Source: a virus. From it: 36,938 nt of DNA. Position numbers and translations under genes: made by a program. The notes under the pieces were generated by a model. That model saw nothing but the letters and a program-made list of their open reading frames with translations, was not told the DNA's origin and made no database searches. The stretch lies in IMG/VR virus record IMGVR_UViG_3300005518_000015, positions 1 to 36,938 of that record; one strand, 5' to 3'. Positions 8,410 through 14,971 of the stretch are shown here, one piece after another (the stretch's first letter is position 1; each line of letters opens with the position of its first letter).

Positions 8410-8519
8410 CACTCAAACAAATCATTGCAAAATACCAAATGCTGAGACACCAATATGAAACGGTAACAATAGACCAAGTGCTAACCGATCTAAGGTCTTT
8501 ACAAAGGTCAAGATCATGA
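8406..8519 (+). CDS. Micro-protein (37 aa)
   Basis: ATG overlaps the previous stop and the TGA overlaps the next ATG. The product is basic and helical (TLKQIIAKYQMLRHQYE), with a Ser/Arg-rich end. Unknown function. Confidence 0.5.
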   Translation: MTLKQIIAKYQMLRHQYETVTIDQVLTDLRSLQRSRS

Positions 8520-8638
8520 CATTAAGCGAGCCTCAAAGGTCACGGGCCCAAAGCTACAGCCGTTCAATAAGGCGCAAAAGGCTCAAGGACAAATACGGCC
8601 TGAATTGGAAAGATATGCAATTTACAATGCCGAAATGA
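8516..8638 (+). CDS. Basic micro-protein (40 aa)
   Basis: A very basic N-terminal half (RSRAQSYSRSIRRKRLKDK) suggests nucleic-acid binding. It is bounded by ATGA overlaps with both neighbours, including the MazG-like gene. No known family. Confidence 0.48.
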   Translation: MTLSEPQRSRAQSYSRSIRRKRLKDKYGLNWKDMQFTMPK

Positions 8639-8904
8639 CAGAGATCAAATATCCGTTGAGCATAAAGATCATAAAGCTTTGTGAAAAGCTTATTGACACT
8701 CACTTTAAGGCAAAAGGCAATTCTTGGGCGAGCGGCCAGCAAACGCCAATGCCTTTTCTTTTCAGCAAATTGCAAGAGGAATATTCTGAATTTCTAGAGG
8801 CATTTAGAGATCCAAAATATGAGGTTGCAAAAGAGGGTGCTGACTTGATTAACGTTATTGCAATGCTAATGCGCCGATATGATAAAAGCCTGCAAGGCGA
8901 ATGA
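8635..8904 (+). CDS. MazG-like nucleotide pyrophosphohydrolase (about 89 aa)
   Basis: Shows the MazG/dUTPase-2 helical signature: an EExxE-type motif (LQEEYSEFLEAF) and, about 20 residues on, EGADLINVIAML, whose Glu and Asp complete the metal site. Family members hydrolyse (d)NTPs to monophosphates and pyrophosphate. In viruses they may cleanse the nucleotide pool or lower (p)ppGpp-type alarms. The length equals the minimal single-domain form. ATG 8635 is chosen for its ATGA overlap; ATGs at 8620 and 8629 also lie in frame. Confidence 0.78.
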   Translation: MTEIKYPLSIKIIKLCEKLIDTHFKAKGNSWASGQQTPMPFLFSKLQEEYSEFLEAFRDPKYEVAKEGADLINVIAMLMRRYDKSLQGE

Positions 8905-9035
8905 AAGAAGATTGTCAATCAATCTTGCTGATCTTTGAGCAAGAGTATTTTTGTGAGCTTGAAAAGGACCATAAAGGAAAGCACCTAATGCGAGGCAGGG
9001 ATAATTATCAAAGAGCTTGGTTGTTGACTTGGTAA
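8901..9035 (+). CDS. Small protein with Cys/His residues (44 aa)
   Basis: Begins at ATG 8901 overlapping the MazG-like stop. It contains C at positions 5 and 18 and two His residues (DHKGKH), a possible partial metal site. Ends within the start region of the next gene. Function unknown. Confidence 0.5.
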   Translation: MKEDCQSILLIFEQEYFCELEKDHKGKHLMRGRDNYQRAWLLTW

Positions 9036-9226
9036 AAACCTACAAAGGCCTAGCGTATTATGTGCTTTGGTGCTCGAGCTGTGATGCCTACATTGACCAC
9101 GGTTGGTATTTGCCAATTCAGGAAACGAGCAAGCGAGTGCACATGCAAAATTATCAAGGCCATGAGCCTGAAATAAAGAAAAATGTAAAGTTCTTGACGC
9201 CTGAAAAACAACATGAAGGCAAATAA
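9029..9226 (+). CDS. Small CxxC protein (65-69 aa)
   Basis: Contains WCSSCDAYIDHGW and later GHE, a plausible zinc site. TTG 9029 gives a short overlap with the preceding stop; TTG 9017 is also in frame. The end overlaps the Dam-like gene by 14 nt. Function unknown. Confidence 0.55.
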   Translation: MVKTYKGLAYYVLWCSSCDAYIDHGWYLPIQETSKRVHMQNYQGHEPEIKKNVKFLTPEKQHEGK

Positions 9227-9740
9227 AAAAGGCAGGGATCTCAAGCCCTTGATGCTTTCAAACAAGCACAATTGGTTAACGCCGCCTGATTTCTTTAACC
9301 CAATAAGAGATGCTTTCAACATAGAGCTAGATCCATGCACAACGGCGGATAATCCTCTTGGCACAAAATATTTTATCACTGCCGAGAGCAACAGCCTCAC
9401 AAAAGACTGGCTATTCAACGCCTTTTGCAATCCGCCTTTCAATATGGTCAAAGAATTTACTGCAAAGTGCATGAGAGAAAGCGCACACCAAAAAATAACA
9501 GTGGTTGAGATAATGGCAAACAGGACTGAAACGGCAGCCGTGCAAACATACGGGCCTTATGCCAAAGCCTTTTGCCTGATAAACAAGAGAATATCATTCA
9601 TAGATCCAGACAAGGCCGAGCAAATGATGAGCCCTACATTTGGATCAATGCTCTTGATATTCAAACCTGATCCTCTAACAATAGCACAGCTCGAGACTTT
9701 GCAGAGCTTTGGCTTGACTTTGGGCCACTATAAGCTATGA
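9213..9740 (+). CDS. Dam-like DNA N6-adenine methyltransferase (175 aa)
   Basis: Matches the phage-type Dam family (Pfam Dam, PF05869): WLTPPDFFNPI near the N-terminus, then LDPCTTADNPLG (the family's 'D-A-A--N' region) and FCNPPF, the NPPF catalytic motif that positions the target adenine. NKRISFI corresponds to the conserved C-terminal strand. S-adenosylmethionine is the methyl donor. Characterised family members methylate GATC, and GATC is conspicuously frequent here. No partner endonuclease was seen, so self-protection or regulation by methylation is more likely than a restriction pair. Confidence 0.85.
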   Translation: MKANKKGRDLKPLMLSNKHNWLTPPDFFNPIRDAFNIELDPCTTADNPLGTKYFITAESNSLTKDWLFNAFCNPPFNMVKEFTAKCMRESAHQKITVVEIMANRTETAAVQTYGPYAKAFCLINKRISFIDPDKAEQMMSPTFGSMLLIFKPDPLTIAQLETLQSFGLTLGHYKL

Positions 9741-9952
9741 GCCAAAAGTTTGTTCTACAACTCTTAAAAGAGCTAGGCGGCAAGGCCACGACAATGGAAA
9801 TTGCGGCCCTGGCAGAAAAGAAATATCCTAAATCGAGTCAGCACAAATATGTAAGTCATAGCCTAGGCAAGCTTAGAAAGTGGGGCGAGGTTGACAGAAC
9901 CTTTGTAAAGGGCTCGACTGAGGCGCATTGGTTTATAATCAAAAAACAATGA
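9737..9952 (+). CDS. Winged-helix DNA-binding protein (71 aa)
   Basis: A single winged-helix unit: FVLQLLKELGGKATTMEIA (helices 1-2), a recognition helix around KYVSHSLGKLRKWG, and a wing ending in HWFIIKKQ. It lies in ATGA overlaps with the methyltransferase before and the membrane-anchored protein after. A small regulator, or the DNA-recognition partner of a neighbour. Confidence 0.7.
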   Translation: MSQKFVLQLLKELGGKATTMEIAALAEKKYPKSSQHKYVSHSLGKLRKWGEVDRTFVKGSTEAHWFIIKKQ

Positions 9953-10455
9953 TTAACCTAATACAGCTTGCAGTTGTCTCAGTGATAGTAACAATAGCCG
10001 GCGCAACTCTAATGCTTTATATTTACATACCATTGCAATTGCAGATCCAGCAAACAAAGGATCGTGTGCATGACAAGCCAATATCAGTCACGGCAAAACC
10101 ATTGCTTTACGGCTCTGACACTAGAACAATGAGCCATGAAAGCAACGTGACACTCTCGGTTTATAGCGGCGGAATAGTAAAGATTAACATTAATCTCAAT
10201 GCCTCGAGCCTTGCAGGCTTTGATCCTGCAAACAAGGCCCAACTCGAGGGCCTATACTTGATTGATATTTGGTGTAACGATCCAAGGGTTGACTTTCAAA
10301 GCTTGACTACATTGAACGTTGTTGACGGTTTTGGCAAGGCCTCACTTGATTTCATTTTGCCATTGGCAGGATATCAGGATTGCAGCATAATACTAGAGAA
10401 CAAGAGTCAAAATATCGTTCTAATGGCTCACTGGCAATATCTAACCTTGACATAA
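9949..10455 (+). CDS. Membrane-anchored extracytoplasmic protein (168 aa)
   Basis: ATG 9949 overlaps the previous stop. One N-terminal transmembrane helix (about residues 4-28) is followed by about 140 residues of beta-rich sequence with two or three NxT/NxS sites and two cysteines (WCNDP, DCSII) that may form a disulphide. The layout is that of a type II surface or virion protein. No named family recognised. Confidence 0.62.
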   Translation: MINLIQLAVVSVIVTIAGATLMLYIYIPLQLQIQQTKDRVHDKPISVTAKPLLYGSDTRTMSHESNVTLSVYSGGIVKININLNASSLAGFDPANKAQLEGLYLIDIWCNDPRVDFQSLTTLNVVDGFGKASLDFILPLAGYQDCSIILENKSQNIVLMAHWQYLTLT

Positions 10456-10459
10456 AACA

Positions 10460-10693
10460 TTGGCTGACGAGATTATTACGATTAAAGTTAGCGAATATGG
10501 ATCTTCGAGTGATGAGCCTTGGCTAGAGATAACAAAATGGTCCGAGGGCATTGCCAGGTTCAAAATACAGAGAGATATCAAACGTCTATCTAATAACATT
10601 ACAAAAGCCAAAACTCAAGAGGACAAAGCGCAATACACAACCCAAATCAAAAGTTTAGAATTACTGCTTGCTTTTATTGAAACATTGGGCTAA
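10460..10693 (+). CDS. Small helical protein (77 aa)
   Basis: TTG start five bases after the previous stop; its TAA overlaps the next ATG (TAATG). The first third looks like beta strands (EIITIKVSEYG), the rest a long charged helix, possibly a coiled coil. Unknown function. Confidence 0.6.
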   Translation: MADEIITIKVSEYGSSSDEPWLEITKWSEGIARFKIQRDIKRLSNNITKAKTQEDKAQYTTQIKSLELLLAFIETLG

Positions 10694-10878
10694 TGAGATA
10701 TAGAGTATTTTGCATTTATTGTGACAAGGGCATTTCATTTGAAAAGTTTCAGACAAGCGCAAGCGATAAAGTGCTTGGACTGATCCTAGGTCATAACGTA
10801 GATTTTAAGATACTTGCCGCCCACAAAAGCAGCAATGGACCAATGAAACCAATGTTTGAATTAGAGATAATAAATTGA
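10693..10878 (+). CDS. Small CxxC protein (61 aa)
   Basis: Starts FCIYCDKG, one CxxC pair near the N-terminus, followed by mixed alpha/beta sequence. A second Cys pair is absent, so zinc binding would need a dimer or the two histidines (GH, AAH). It overlaps the next zinc gene (TTGA). Confidence 0.52.
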   Translation: MRYRVFCIYCDKGISFEKFQTSASDKVLGLILGHNVDFKILAAHKSSNGPMKPMFELEIIN

Positions 10879-11036
10879 TCTGCATAGTCTGCAAGAAAAA
10901 TGAAAGTGCCTTTAACTTCAATAACATTTGCATAGCCTGCTTGAGCCATTTGCTAAGTATGACAAAGCATTGCAATTGCAATATCTGTATTGAAGTGAGA
11001 GAACAATTAGAGGAAAGGATCAAAACTCTAAATTAA
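10875..11036 (+). CDS. Cys-rich zinc-binding micro-protein (53 aa)
   Basis: TTG 10875 overlaps the preceding TGA. Three Cys clusters (CIVC, CIAC-x3-H, HCNCNIC) give enough ligands for two zinc ions in a RING-like or treble-clef arrangement. A short charged helix follows (REQLEERIKTLN). Not recognised as a named family. Confidence 0.58.
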   Translation: MICIVCKKNESAFNFNNICIACLSHLLSMTKHCNCNICIEVREQLEERIKTLN

Positions 11037-11062
11037 AAATGAAATTACTTGTCTATTAGTAG

Positions 11063-11080
11063 TTACCAAAATCATGGTAA
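11063..11080. promoter_or_regulatory. Dyad operator candidate TTACCA-N6-TGGTAA
   Basis: A perfect 6-bp inverted repeat (11063-11068 and 11075-11080) between a TATA-like box (TATTAG, 11054-11059) and TTG 11083. It covers the expected transcription start, where a dimeric repressor could block the promoter. Confidence 0.5.
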
Positions 11081-11082
11081 GC

Positions 11083-11787
11083 TTGAGCCGCAGCTCATTA
11101 GCTTTGCAGGTTCATAACTTTAACAACAAAGCATTTGCTTGCGTGTGCGTGTGCGCTTTTACAGAAATTGACATGAGCCGATTTAACAACAAAAAAAGAA
11201 TGATTATCATAACCCATTTGCTAGAGCGTGACGGCAATTTGTGCCAAGGTTGTGAAAACAAACACGGCTTTGCCTCAACAAAGGACATGCGGATCGATCA
11301 TCTTGACGGCGAGAAAGATCATAATTGCCTCCTTAATCTAAGGCTGACATGCAACGCTTTCAACGTTCAGCCAAGGCCGAGTGCTCGACCGTATGTATAT
11401 GCGTGTGCATGCGGTTACAGACCCAACCAAACGCTAGCCCAAGCAGAGCGTCAAGCCGATCAAGGGATCAAAGTAAAGCTTGACGATCTCGAAGCTAGCA
11501 AGTCACGCACGGCCACAATGAGAACAAATGACAGGTGCGAGAAGCCGTTTAACAAATGGCTTAATCAAATGCTTGACAACGGCGAGGCTTATTCATATGA
11601 CGAATACGCAAACGCCGGATCTTTCAAATTTGAATGTTCCTCAGACACAATAAAGCGTTATCTCAACAAGCGTCTTGATCTGCCAGAGTGCAACCCTATT
11701 AATGGAGATCTGATCCTCAGATTGGGCCCTAACGGTAGGCTTTGTCTAACATGGAAAGATAAAGAAAGATGGTATTTTAAGAAATGA
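11083..11787 (+). CDS. HNH-endonuclease-like protein (234 aa)
   Basis: The HNH region is near residues 50-95: CQGC, then IDHLDGEKDHN, then NLRLTCNAFN, matching the zinc-Cys, D-H and N...C..N pattern of HNH nucleases. The C-terminal two-thirds, with LNQMLDNGEAYSYDEY and KRYLNKRLD, probably forms a helical DNA-recognition domain. TTG 11083 lies about 27 nt from the TATA-like box; ATG 11074 and ATG 11170-region codons are alternatives. Such genes can be homing endonucleases, packaging nucleases or restriction enzymes; nothing here decides which. Confidence 0.68.
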   Translation: MSRSSLALQVHNFNNKAFACVCVCAFTEIDMSRFNNKKRMIIITHLLERDGNLCQGCENKHGFASTKDMRIDHLDGEKDHNCLLNLRLTCNAFNVQPRPSARPYVYACACGYRPNQTLAQAERQADQGIKVKLDDLEASKSRTATMRTNDRCEKPFNKWLNQMLDNGEAYSYDEYANAGSFKFECSSDTIKRYLNKRLDLPECNPINGDLILRLGPNGRLCLTWKDKERWYFKK

Positions 11788-12326
11788 AAGATCAAAACGA
11801 GCAAAGCCAAGATCCGCCAATGACTATTTTAGATGGGCGTTTAAGGCGTATTGAGCAAACAATAATTTACGTTGAAAAATTATTATTGATGCCAGTTGAA
11901 ATAATAACCAATTTCGATATTCACCAAAGCTATGAAGATAATATCAGGCGCTTAGCTTATGAATATGTCAAGATCAATTGGCGCTTGAGCAATGGCATGA
12001 CAAACGATTATGTTGACACAATTTTAATTTGCAAAAGAAAAGAAGTTGAATTAAGAGCGAAAGAATTAGGTCTAGACAATGAGAGAATATTAGGTGTATT
12101 ATATAGTGCACCTGATAAATCAGGGGTAATTTTGAAAACCAAAACATTTATGGAAACATTCAAAGGGCTTGCAGGTGAAAATAATGAGGTTGAATTTAAA
12201 ACACTTATTTCAGAGTTGGTTAAAACTGGCAAATTTAATGATGAGGAAGCTCAGAAATATACCCAGAAATTCAATCGTGAGGGGCAAATCTTTGAAAGGC
12301 GGCCCGGATATTGGGCTAAGGCATGA
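11784..12326 (+). CDS. Protein with MCM-type C-terminal winged helix (180 aa)
   Basis: The last 60 residues or so (FKTLISELVKTGKFNDEEA, then REGQIFERRPGYW) follow the winged-helix pattern that ends archaeal MCM replicative helicases. The AAA+ motor and the N-terminal MCM domains are absent. The first 120 residues are helical and not recognised. The family link is from memory and moderately sure. Codon use is much more AT-rich than its neighbours (TTA, AAT, GAA, GGT), suggesting later acquisition. A free MCM winged helix could bind host MCM or origin proteins and redirect them. Confidence 0.58.
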   Translation: MKDQNEQSQDPPMTILDGRLRRIEQTIIYVEKLLLMPVEIITNFDIHQSYEDNIRRLAYEYVKINWRLSNGMTNDYVDTILICKRKEVELRAKELGLDNERILGVLYSAPDKSGVILKTKTFMETFKGLAGENNEVEFKTLISELVKTGKFNDEEAQKYTQKFNREGQIFERRPGYWAKA

Positions 12327-12658
12327 CTAGCCAGGCATTGACAGATCAGCGCAAATATCAGCACAAGACAAAATCGAGAGGCTATAAAGCCAAAGGCAAG
12401 CTCTCAGTATATGGCGCCTGGTATAGAAAATGGCGGGCCTTGCTTGTGCAAATTCATGGCGGCCAATGCAAGCAATGCGGTTCAACCGACAAAAGCTTAT
12501 TGGAATTTGCCCACATTGGTGAAACGCCGCTTAGCAATACACTCGAGGGCCGAGGTTCTTACACTCGTCTAAAAGACATTCTTGATCACCCTGATTGCTA
12601 TTTGCTGCTTTGCCAAGATTGTCATAAGATCCTAGACGAGAGAGCCGGCAAGCCATGA
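12323..12658 (+). CDS. Small HNH-family nuclease-like protein (111 aa)
   Basis: CKQCGSTDK supplies a Cys pair; EFAHIG provides the first catalytic His region; YLLLCQDCHKILDE gives the second Cys pair and the final His. The basic N-terminus (KYQHKTKSRGYKAKGK) fits DNA binding. This is the size of phage HNH proteins that often sit beside terminase or replication genes. ATGA overlaps join it to both neighbours. Confidence 0.72.
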   Translation: MTSQALTDQRKYQHKTKSRGYKAKGKLSVYGAWYRKWRALLVQIHGGQCKQCGSTDKSLLEFAHIGETPLSNTLEGRGSYTRLKDILDHPDCYLLLCQDCHKILDERAGKP

Positions 12659-12828
12659 CTGACGGGTTTTATGGTGCAATCTATTTAATTGTAATTATTG
12701 TAGTCGTAATTGGTTTACTAGTGTTATTTGGTTATCTAAATAGACCACAAACACCATTTGGCGATCAAATGTATTTGACTGACAGCATAACGGCCCGCAA
12801 AGGCATACAACATTTTGAAATCAAATGA
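12655..12828 (+). CDS. Single-pass membrane micro-protein (57 aa)
   Basis: One strong hydrophobic helix (about residues 5-28; LIVIIVVVIGLLVLFGYL) and a short polar tail. The first half is AT-rich (ATT, TTA, GGT codons), unlike most neighbours. ATG overlaps the previous stop. Unknown role. Confidence 0.58.
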   Translation: MTDGFYGAIYLIVIIVVVIGLLVLFGYLNRPQTPFGDQMYLTDSITARKGIQHFEIK

Positions 12829-12959
12829 TTTGCAGAGAGGCGGGCTTTCATTTGCAAGGGAATTGTGAAAGGTGCAACAAAGATCGGTCCTTGGTCCATT
12901 GCTGGCATTGTTTCAAATGGTTCTGCAAAATCTGCCTAGAAAGTCATTGTTATGAGTAA
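12825..12959 (+). CDS. Zinc-binding micro-protein (44 aa)
   Basis: Dense ligands: C-x10-C-x2-C, then HCWHC, FCKIC and ESHCYE, resembling a B-box or AN1-like cross-brace. First member of a run of consecutive zinc proteins. It overlaps the next start by 8 nt. Confidence 0.62.
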   Translation: MICREAGFHLQGNCERCNKDRSLVHCWHCFKWFCKICLESHCYE

Positions 12960-13236
12960 CATAAGTAAGGATCTTAGCCTGCAAGACGGCAAGGCCTGCA
13001 TTGAATTGATCTCAAGACGCTTTGGCGTGCCCTGGCGTGCCGTAACGATTGGACCTTTAGCAACCTCAATGTGTATGTTTCACCAAGAGAGGTTTAGATC
13101 TTATGCGATATGGGCAAATTGGCAGCATGATTTTTGTTTTCCTTGTTTCTCGAGAGCAATTGCAAGCGGCCAAATGAAATCATACGGCCAAGGATATTTA
13201 GCCACAAGAACCTTTAAGCATTGGTCACAAGGCTAA
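12952..13236 (+). CDS. Orphan CHC2 (DnaG primase-type) zinc domain (94 aa)
   Basis: Around residues 41-67 the ligand spacing is C-x2-H-x17-C-x2-C (CMFH ... CFPC), exactly that of the CHC2 zinc ribbon at the N-terminus of DnaG-type primases, which reads single-stranded template. The flanks also fit: ISRRFGVPW before and a short helix after. No TOPRIM catalytic domain follows and no primase is seen elsewhere. It could recruit or mimic a primase, or act as a simple ssDNA sensor. Confidence 0.62.
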   Translation: MSNISKDLSLQDGKACIELISRRFGVPWRAVTIGPLATSMCMFHQERFRSYAIWANWQHDFCFPCFSRAIASGQMKSYGQGYLATRTFKHWSQG

Positions 13237-13237
13237 G

Positions 13238-13402
13238 TTGTCAAACAGAACGGCCCGCCTAGCAAACAAACCTTGCCCGGCATGTGGTCATGCAGTAACT
13301 TATCATAGAAAGTTTTGTGAGCATAAATATTGCCATTGCAGCGCAACATTGGCCGAGCTCATAGAGTTTCATTCAGGCAGGAAAGATCCAACGTTATATT
13401 AA
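13238..13402 (+). CDS. Zinc-binding micro-protein (54 aa)
   Basis: From TTG 13238: CPACGHAVTYH, then FCEHKYCHC, giving two sets of ligands. The CPACGH start is related in pattern to the CxCGH proteins. Followed by a short helix (LAELIEFH). Unknown function. Confidence 0.6.
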   Translation: MSNRTARLANKPCPACGHAVTYHRKFCEHKYCHCSATLAELIEFHSGRKDPTLY

Positions 13403-13411
13403 AAAAGAGGG

Positions 13412-13427
13412 AAAGATAATTATCTTT
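13412..13427. promoter_or_regulatory. Perfect 16-bp palindrome before ATG 13432
   Basis: AAAGATAATTATCTTT reads the same on both strands. A TATA-like stretch (TTATATTAA, about 13394-13402) lies upstream, so the palindrome would sit on the transcription start. Likely operator; it is the only internal promoter candidate in this gene chain. Confidence 0.5.
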
Positions 13428-13431
13428 GGCA

Positions 13432-13599
13432 ATGTCTGATATAATTCTTAAACTCTCAAATCAAAAAGCCGTTGACATAGCCGAGCTCATAAGACTCTAT
13501 TTGCAATATTTGCAATATCTAAAGCCTGTTACCGACGCCGCAAAATATCAAAGGCTGCTCGAGGTAAAGCAAGAGCTAGACCTAGCAAACTTAGTTTAA
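13432..13599 (+). CDS. Small helical protein (55 aa)
   Basis: Starts after the 16-bp palindrome. It has a leucine/tyrosine-rich amphipathic helix with a short repeat (LYLQYLQYL) and no cysteines, unlike its neighbours. Could be a small dimerising regulator that reads the palindrome; untested inference. Confidence 0.52.
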   Translation: MSDIILKLSNQKAVDIAELIRLYLQYLQYLKPVTDAAKYQRLLEVKQELDLANLV

Positions 13600-13600
13600 A

Positions 13601-13720
13601 ATGAATTGTCCGGACTGTAAAGCAAAACATGATTGCAAGGGCGCCGACGCCGGCCGGCACACCTGCCAGTTTTGCGGTATTCGCTTTTCGAGTATAAACG
13701 GCAAAGAAATAAGGATTTGA
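13601..13720 (+). CDS. Zinc-ribbon micro-protein (39 aa)
   Basis: CPDC and CQFCG Cys pairs 18 residues apart form a minimal zinc ribbon, with an extra HDC between them. TGA overlaps the next TTG. Confidence 0.58.
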   Translation: MNCPDCKAKHDCKGADAGRHTCQFCGIRFSSINGKEIRI

Positions 13721-13872
13721 CGACTTGCCCAATTTGCAAATTATGGGGCGTAAAATATCCCTATGACGATAACGGCAATAATAGAGAATTGAGCGCACAC
13801 CTAGAAAATAAACACATGAAGGGGCAATTGATAGAATACATACTTTTGACAACAAAAATAAAGGAAATTTGA
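13717..13872 (+). CDS. C2H2-like zinc-finger micro-protein (51 aa)
   Basis: CPIC near the N-terminus and HLENKH about 21 residues later give C-x2-C ... H-x4-H. The frame is open upstream to 13633 but that part overlaps the previous gene; TTG 13717 has the standard TTGA overlap. Probable DNA- or protein-binding finger. Confidence 0.6.
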   Translation: MTTCPICKLWGVKYPYDDNGNNRELSAHLENKHMKGQLIEYILLTTKIKEI

Positions 13873-14021
13873 CGGCTAGGCAATCAAAGCGCAAATGCCC
13901 CTTATGTCTCAAGAAAAAAGAAGTGAGCTATATGTTGGCTTGGGAGCTTGGCGAGATCCATGAGTGCCCTAATTGCAACGCCTGTTTTGATAATGAACTA
14001 TTGGCAAAGCTGAGAGTATGA
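13869..14021 (+). CDS. Zinc-ribbon micro-protein (50 aa)
   Basis: CPLC and CPNCNAC separated by about 20 residues, a classic two-knuckle ribbon, with a basic N-terminus (TARQSKRK). TTG start overlaps the previous TGA, and the stop overlaps ATG 14018. Confidence 0.6.
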   Translation: MTARQSKRKCPLCLKKKEVSYMLAWELGEIHECPNCNACFDNELLAKLRV

Positions 14022-14203
14022 GTTTTACAGCATATACGCTATTGAGCTATTGCCCTTTCTGTAAAAGGATCTATTCACCAAAAAGGCGATATTGTAATAA
14101 TTGTAAGGACAAAGCGAACAAACCAAGGCGGTTAAGGTCAAAATGGTTTGCAAAAAAGGATATTATATGGACCAAAGCAGAAATCAAGAAGATCCAAATA
14201 TGA
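14018..14203 (+). CDS. Zinc-ribbon protein, basic tail (61 aa)
   Basis: CPFCKRIYSPKRRYCNNCK provides two Cys pairs 12 residues apart, the spacing of a short zinc ribbon. A strongly basic stretch follows (KANKPRRLRSKW), suited to nucleic acids. Linked by overlaps to both neighbours. Confidence 0.62.
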   Translation: MSFTAYTLLSYCPFCKRIYSPKRRYCNNCKDKANKPRRLRSKWFAKKDIIWTKAEIKKIQI

Positions 14204-14274
14204 GAAAGCGTTTTGTCGTTATGATATTCATTCTAGGCCTGATCCTAGGTTGGCTATTCGGCAGAAATGGTTAA
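14200..14274 (+). CDS. Membrane micro-protein (24 aa)
   Basis: Almost only a transmembrane helix (FVVMIFILGLILGWLFG) with basic residues before it. Very short, but its start and stop both overlap the neighbouring genes in the usual way. Confidence 0.4.
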   Translation: MRKRFVVMIFILGLILGWLFGRNG

Positions 14275-14380
14275 CAAAATCTACCTAGACGGCAAGCGAT
14301 ATTGTGCACGTTGCCGACTGAGAACATTGTTGTTACACTGTCCTGAATGTGGCCGAGTAACAAGAGCAAAGCCACGCTAA
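14267..14380 (+). CDS. Zinc-ribbon micro-protein (37 aa)
   Basis: CARC and CPECG pairs 9 residues apart, with basic residues throughout. Shares the stop/start overlap TAATG with the following gene. Confidence 0.56.
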   Translation: MVNKIYLDGKRYCARCRLRTLLLHCPECGRVTRAKPR

Positions 14381-14808
14381 TGGCAGCCAAACACAAATGC
14401 CTTTTATGTGACAAGAGAATTAACAGCAATGATAGTTATCCTGAAACATTCCTTTGCAGGACAGTGCATTATTTTTGTATGCACGTTCATAGGCTAGGGC
14501 GCAAGATCCTCAAGGGTAAGAAATACAACGACGACAGACATAGCATTAGAATAATCACATACATTCTAACAAACTTTCCAAGGCCTGATTGCAAAGGCAT
14601 TTGCATTGCAAAATATCACGCCGTAAAGCGCAACCCAACAATGTATTATCAAGGCCTTAAATGGTGCAAAACATGCTATAGAGCCCTGGCGTCAAAGAAA
14701 AGGTCATGCCCCTGTTGTGGCTATAGGCTAAGGGAAATGCCAGCAAGTTCAAAAGGCCGGAAAGCAATGAGGTTGATAATTGCAAAAACTGATAACAGCC
14801 GACGGTAA
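14380..14808 (+). CDS. Multi-zinc-binding protein (142 aa)
   Basis: The largest member of the zinc run. Ligand groups are CLLC (residues 7-10), CRTVHYFCMHVH (about 26-37), a possible CKGIC in the middle, then WCKTC and SCPCCGYRLR near the end, so two or three zinc ions are likely. A basic helix lies between them. ATG 14380 gives the TAATG overlap; the open frame upstream to 14347 overlaps the previous gene. Function unknown. Confidence 0.63.
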   Translation: MAAKHKCLLCDKRINSNDSYPETFLCRTVHYFCMHVHRLGRKILKGKKYNDDRHSIRIITYILTNFPRPDCKGICIAKYHAVKRNPTMYYQGLKWCKTCYRALASKKRSCPCCGYRLREMPASSKGRKAMRLIIAKTDNSRR

Positions 14809-14971
14809 CACAAACATTTACCAATTACCAATACACATATCAAAAATAGGCAACCAAGCTTTCAGAGTTGAACATAAGATCCTTTTCACGGGCGAGGTTT
14901 TAAAAATGCTAACAATAAGGCAGGGCCTTTGGCGCAAGACCGTTTTCCTCGAGGATCAAGGCGATCTTTGA
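14780..14971 (+). CDS. Small beta-rich protein (63 aa)
   Basis: From TTG 14780, overlapping the previous gene by 29 nt, which is more than usual here. Sequence alternates hydrophobic and polar residues (beta-like), without cysteines. Its stop overlaps TTG 14968. Function unknown; the start is the least certain part. Confidence 0.48.
   Translation: MQKLITADGNTNIYQLPIHISKIGNQAFRVEHKILFTGEVLKMLTIRQGLWRKTVFLEDQGDL

Noticed and set aside
9050-9472. 140-codon minus-strand frame
   Set aside because: Entirely opposite the CxxC protein and the Dam-like methyltransferase; a shadow.
13529-13912. 127-codon minus-strand frame
   Set aside because: Opposite three overlapping zinc genes; no promoter and no domain.
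8635-14808. Restriction-modification system formed by the methyltransferases and HNH proteins
   Set aside because: The HNH genes are not adjacent to either methyltransferase and lack any restriction-specific domain, so pairing them is unsupported.
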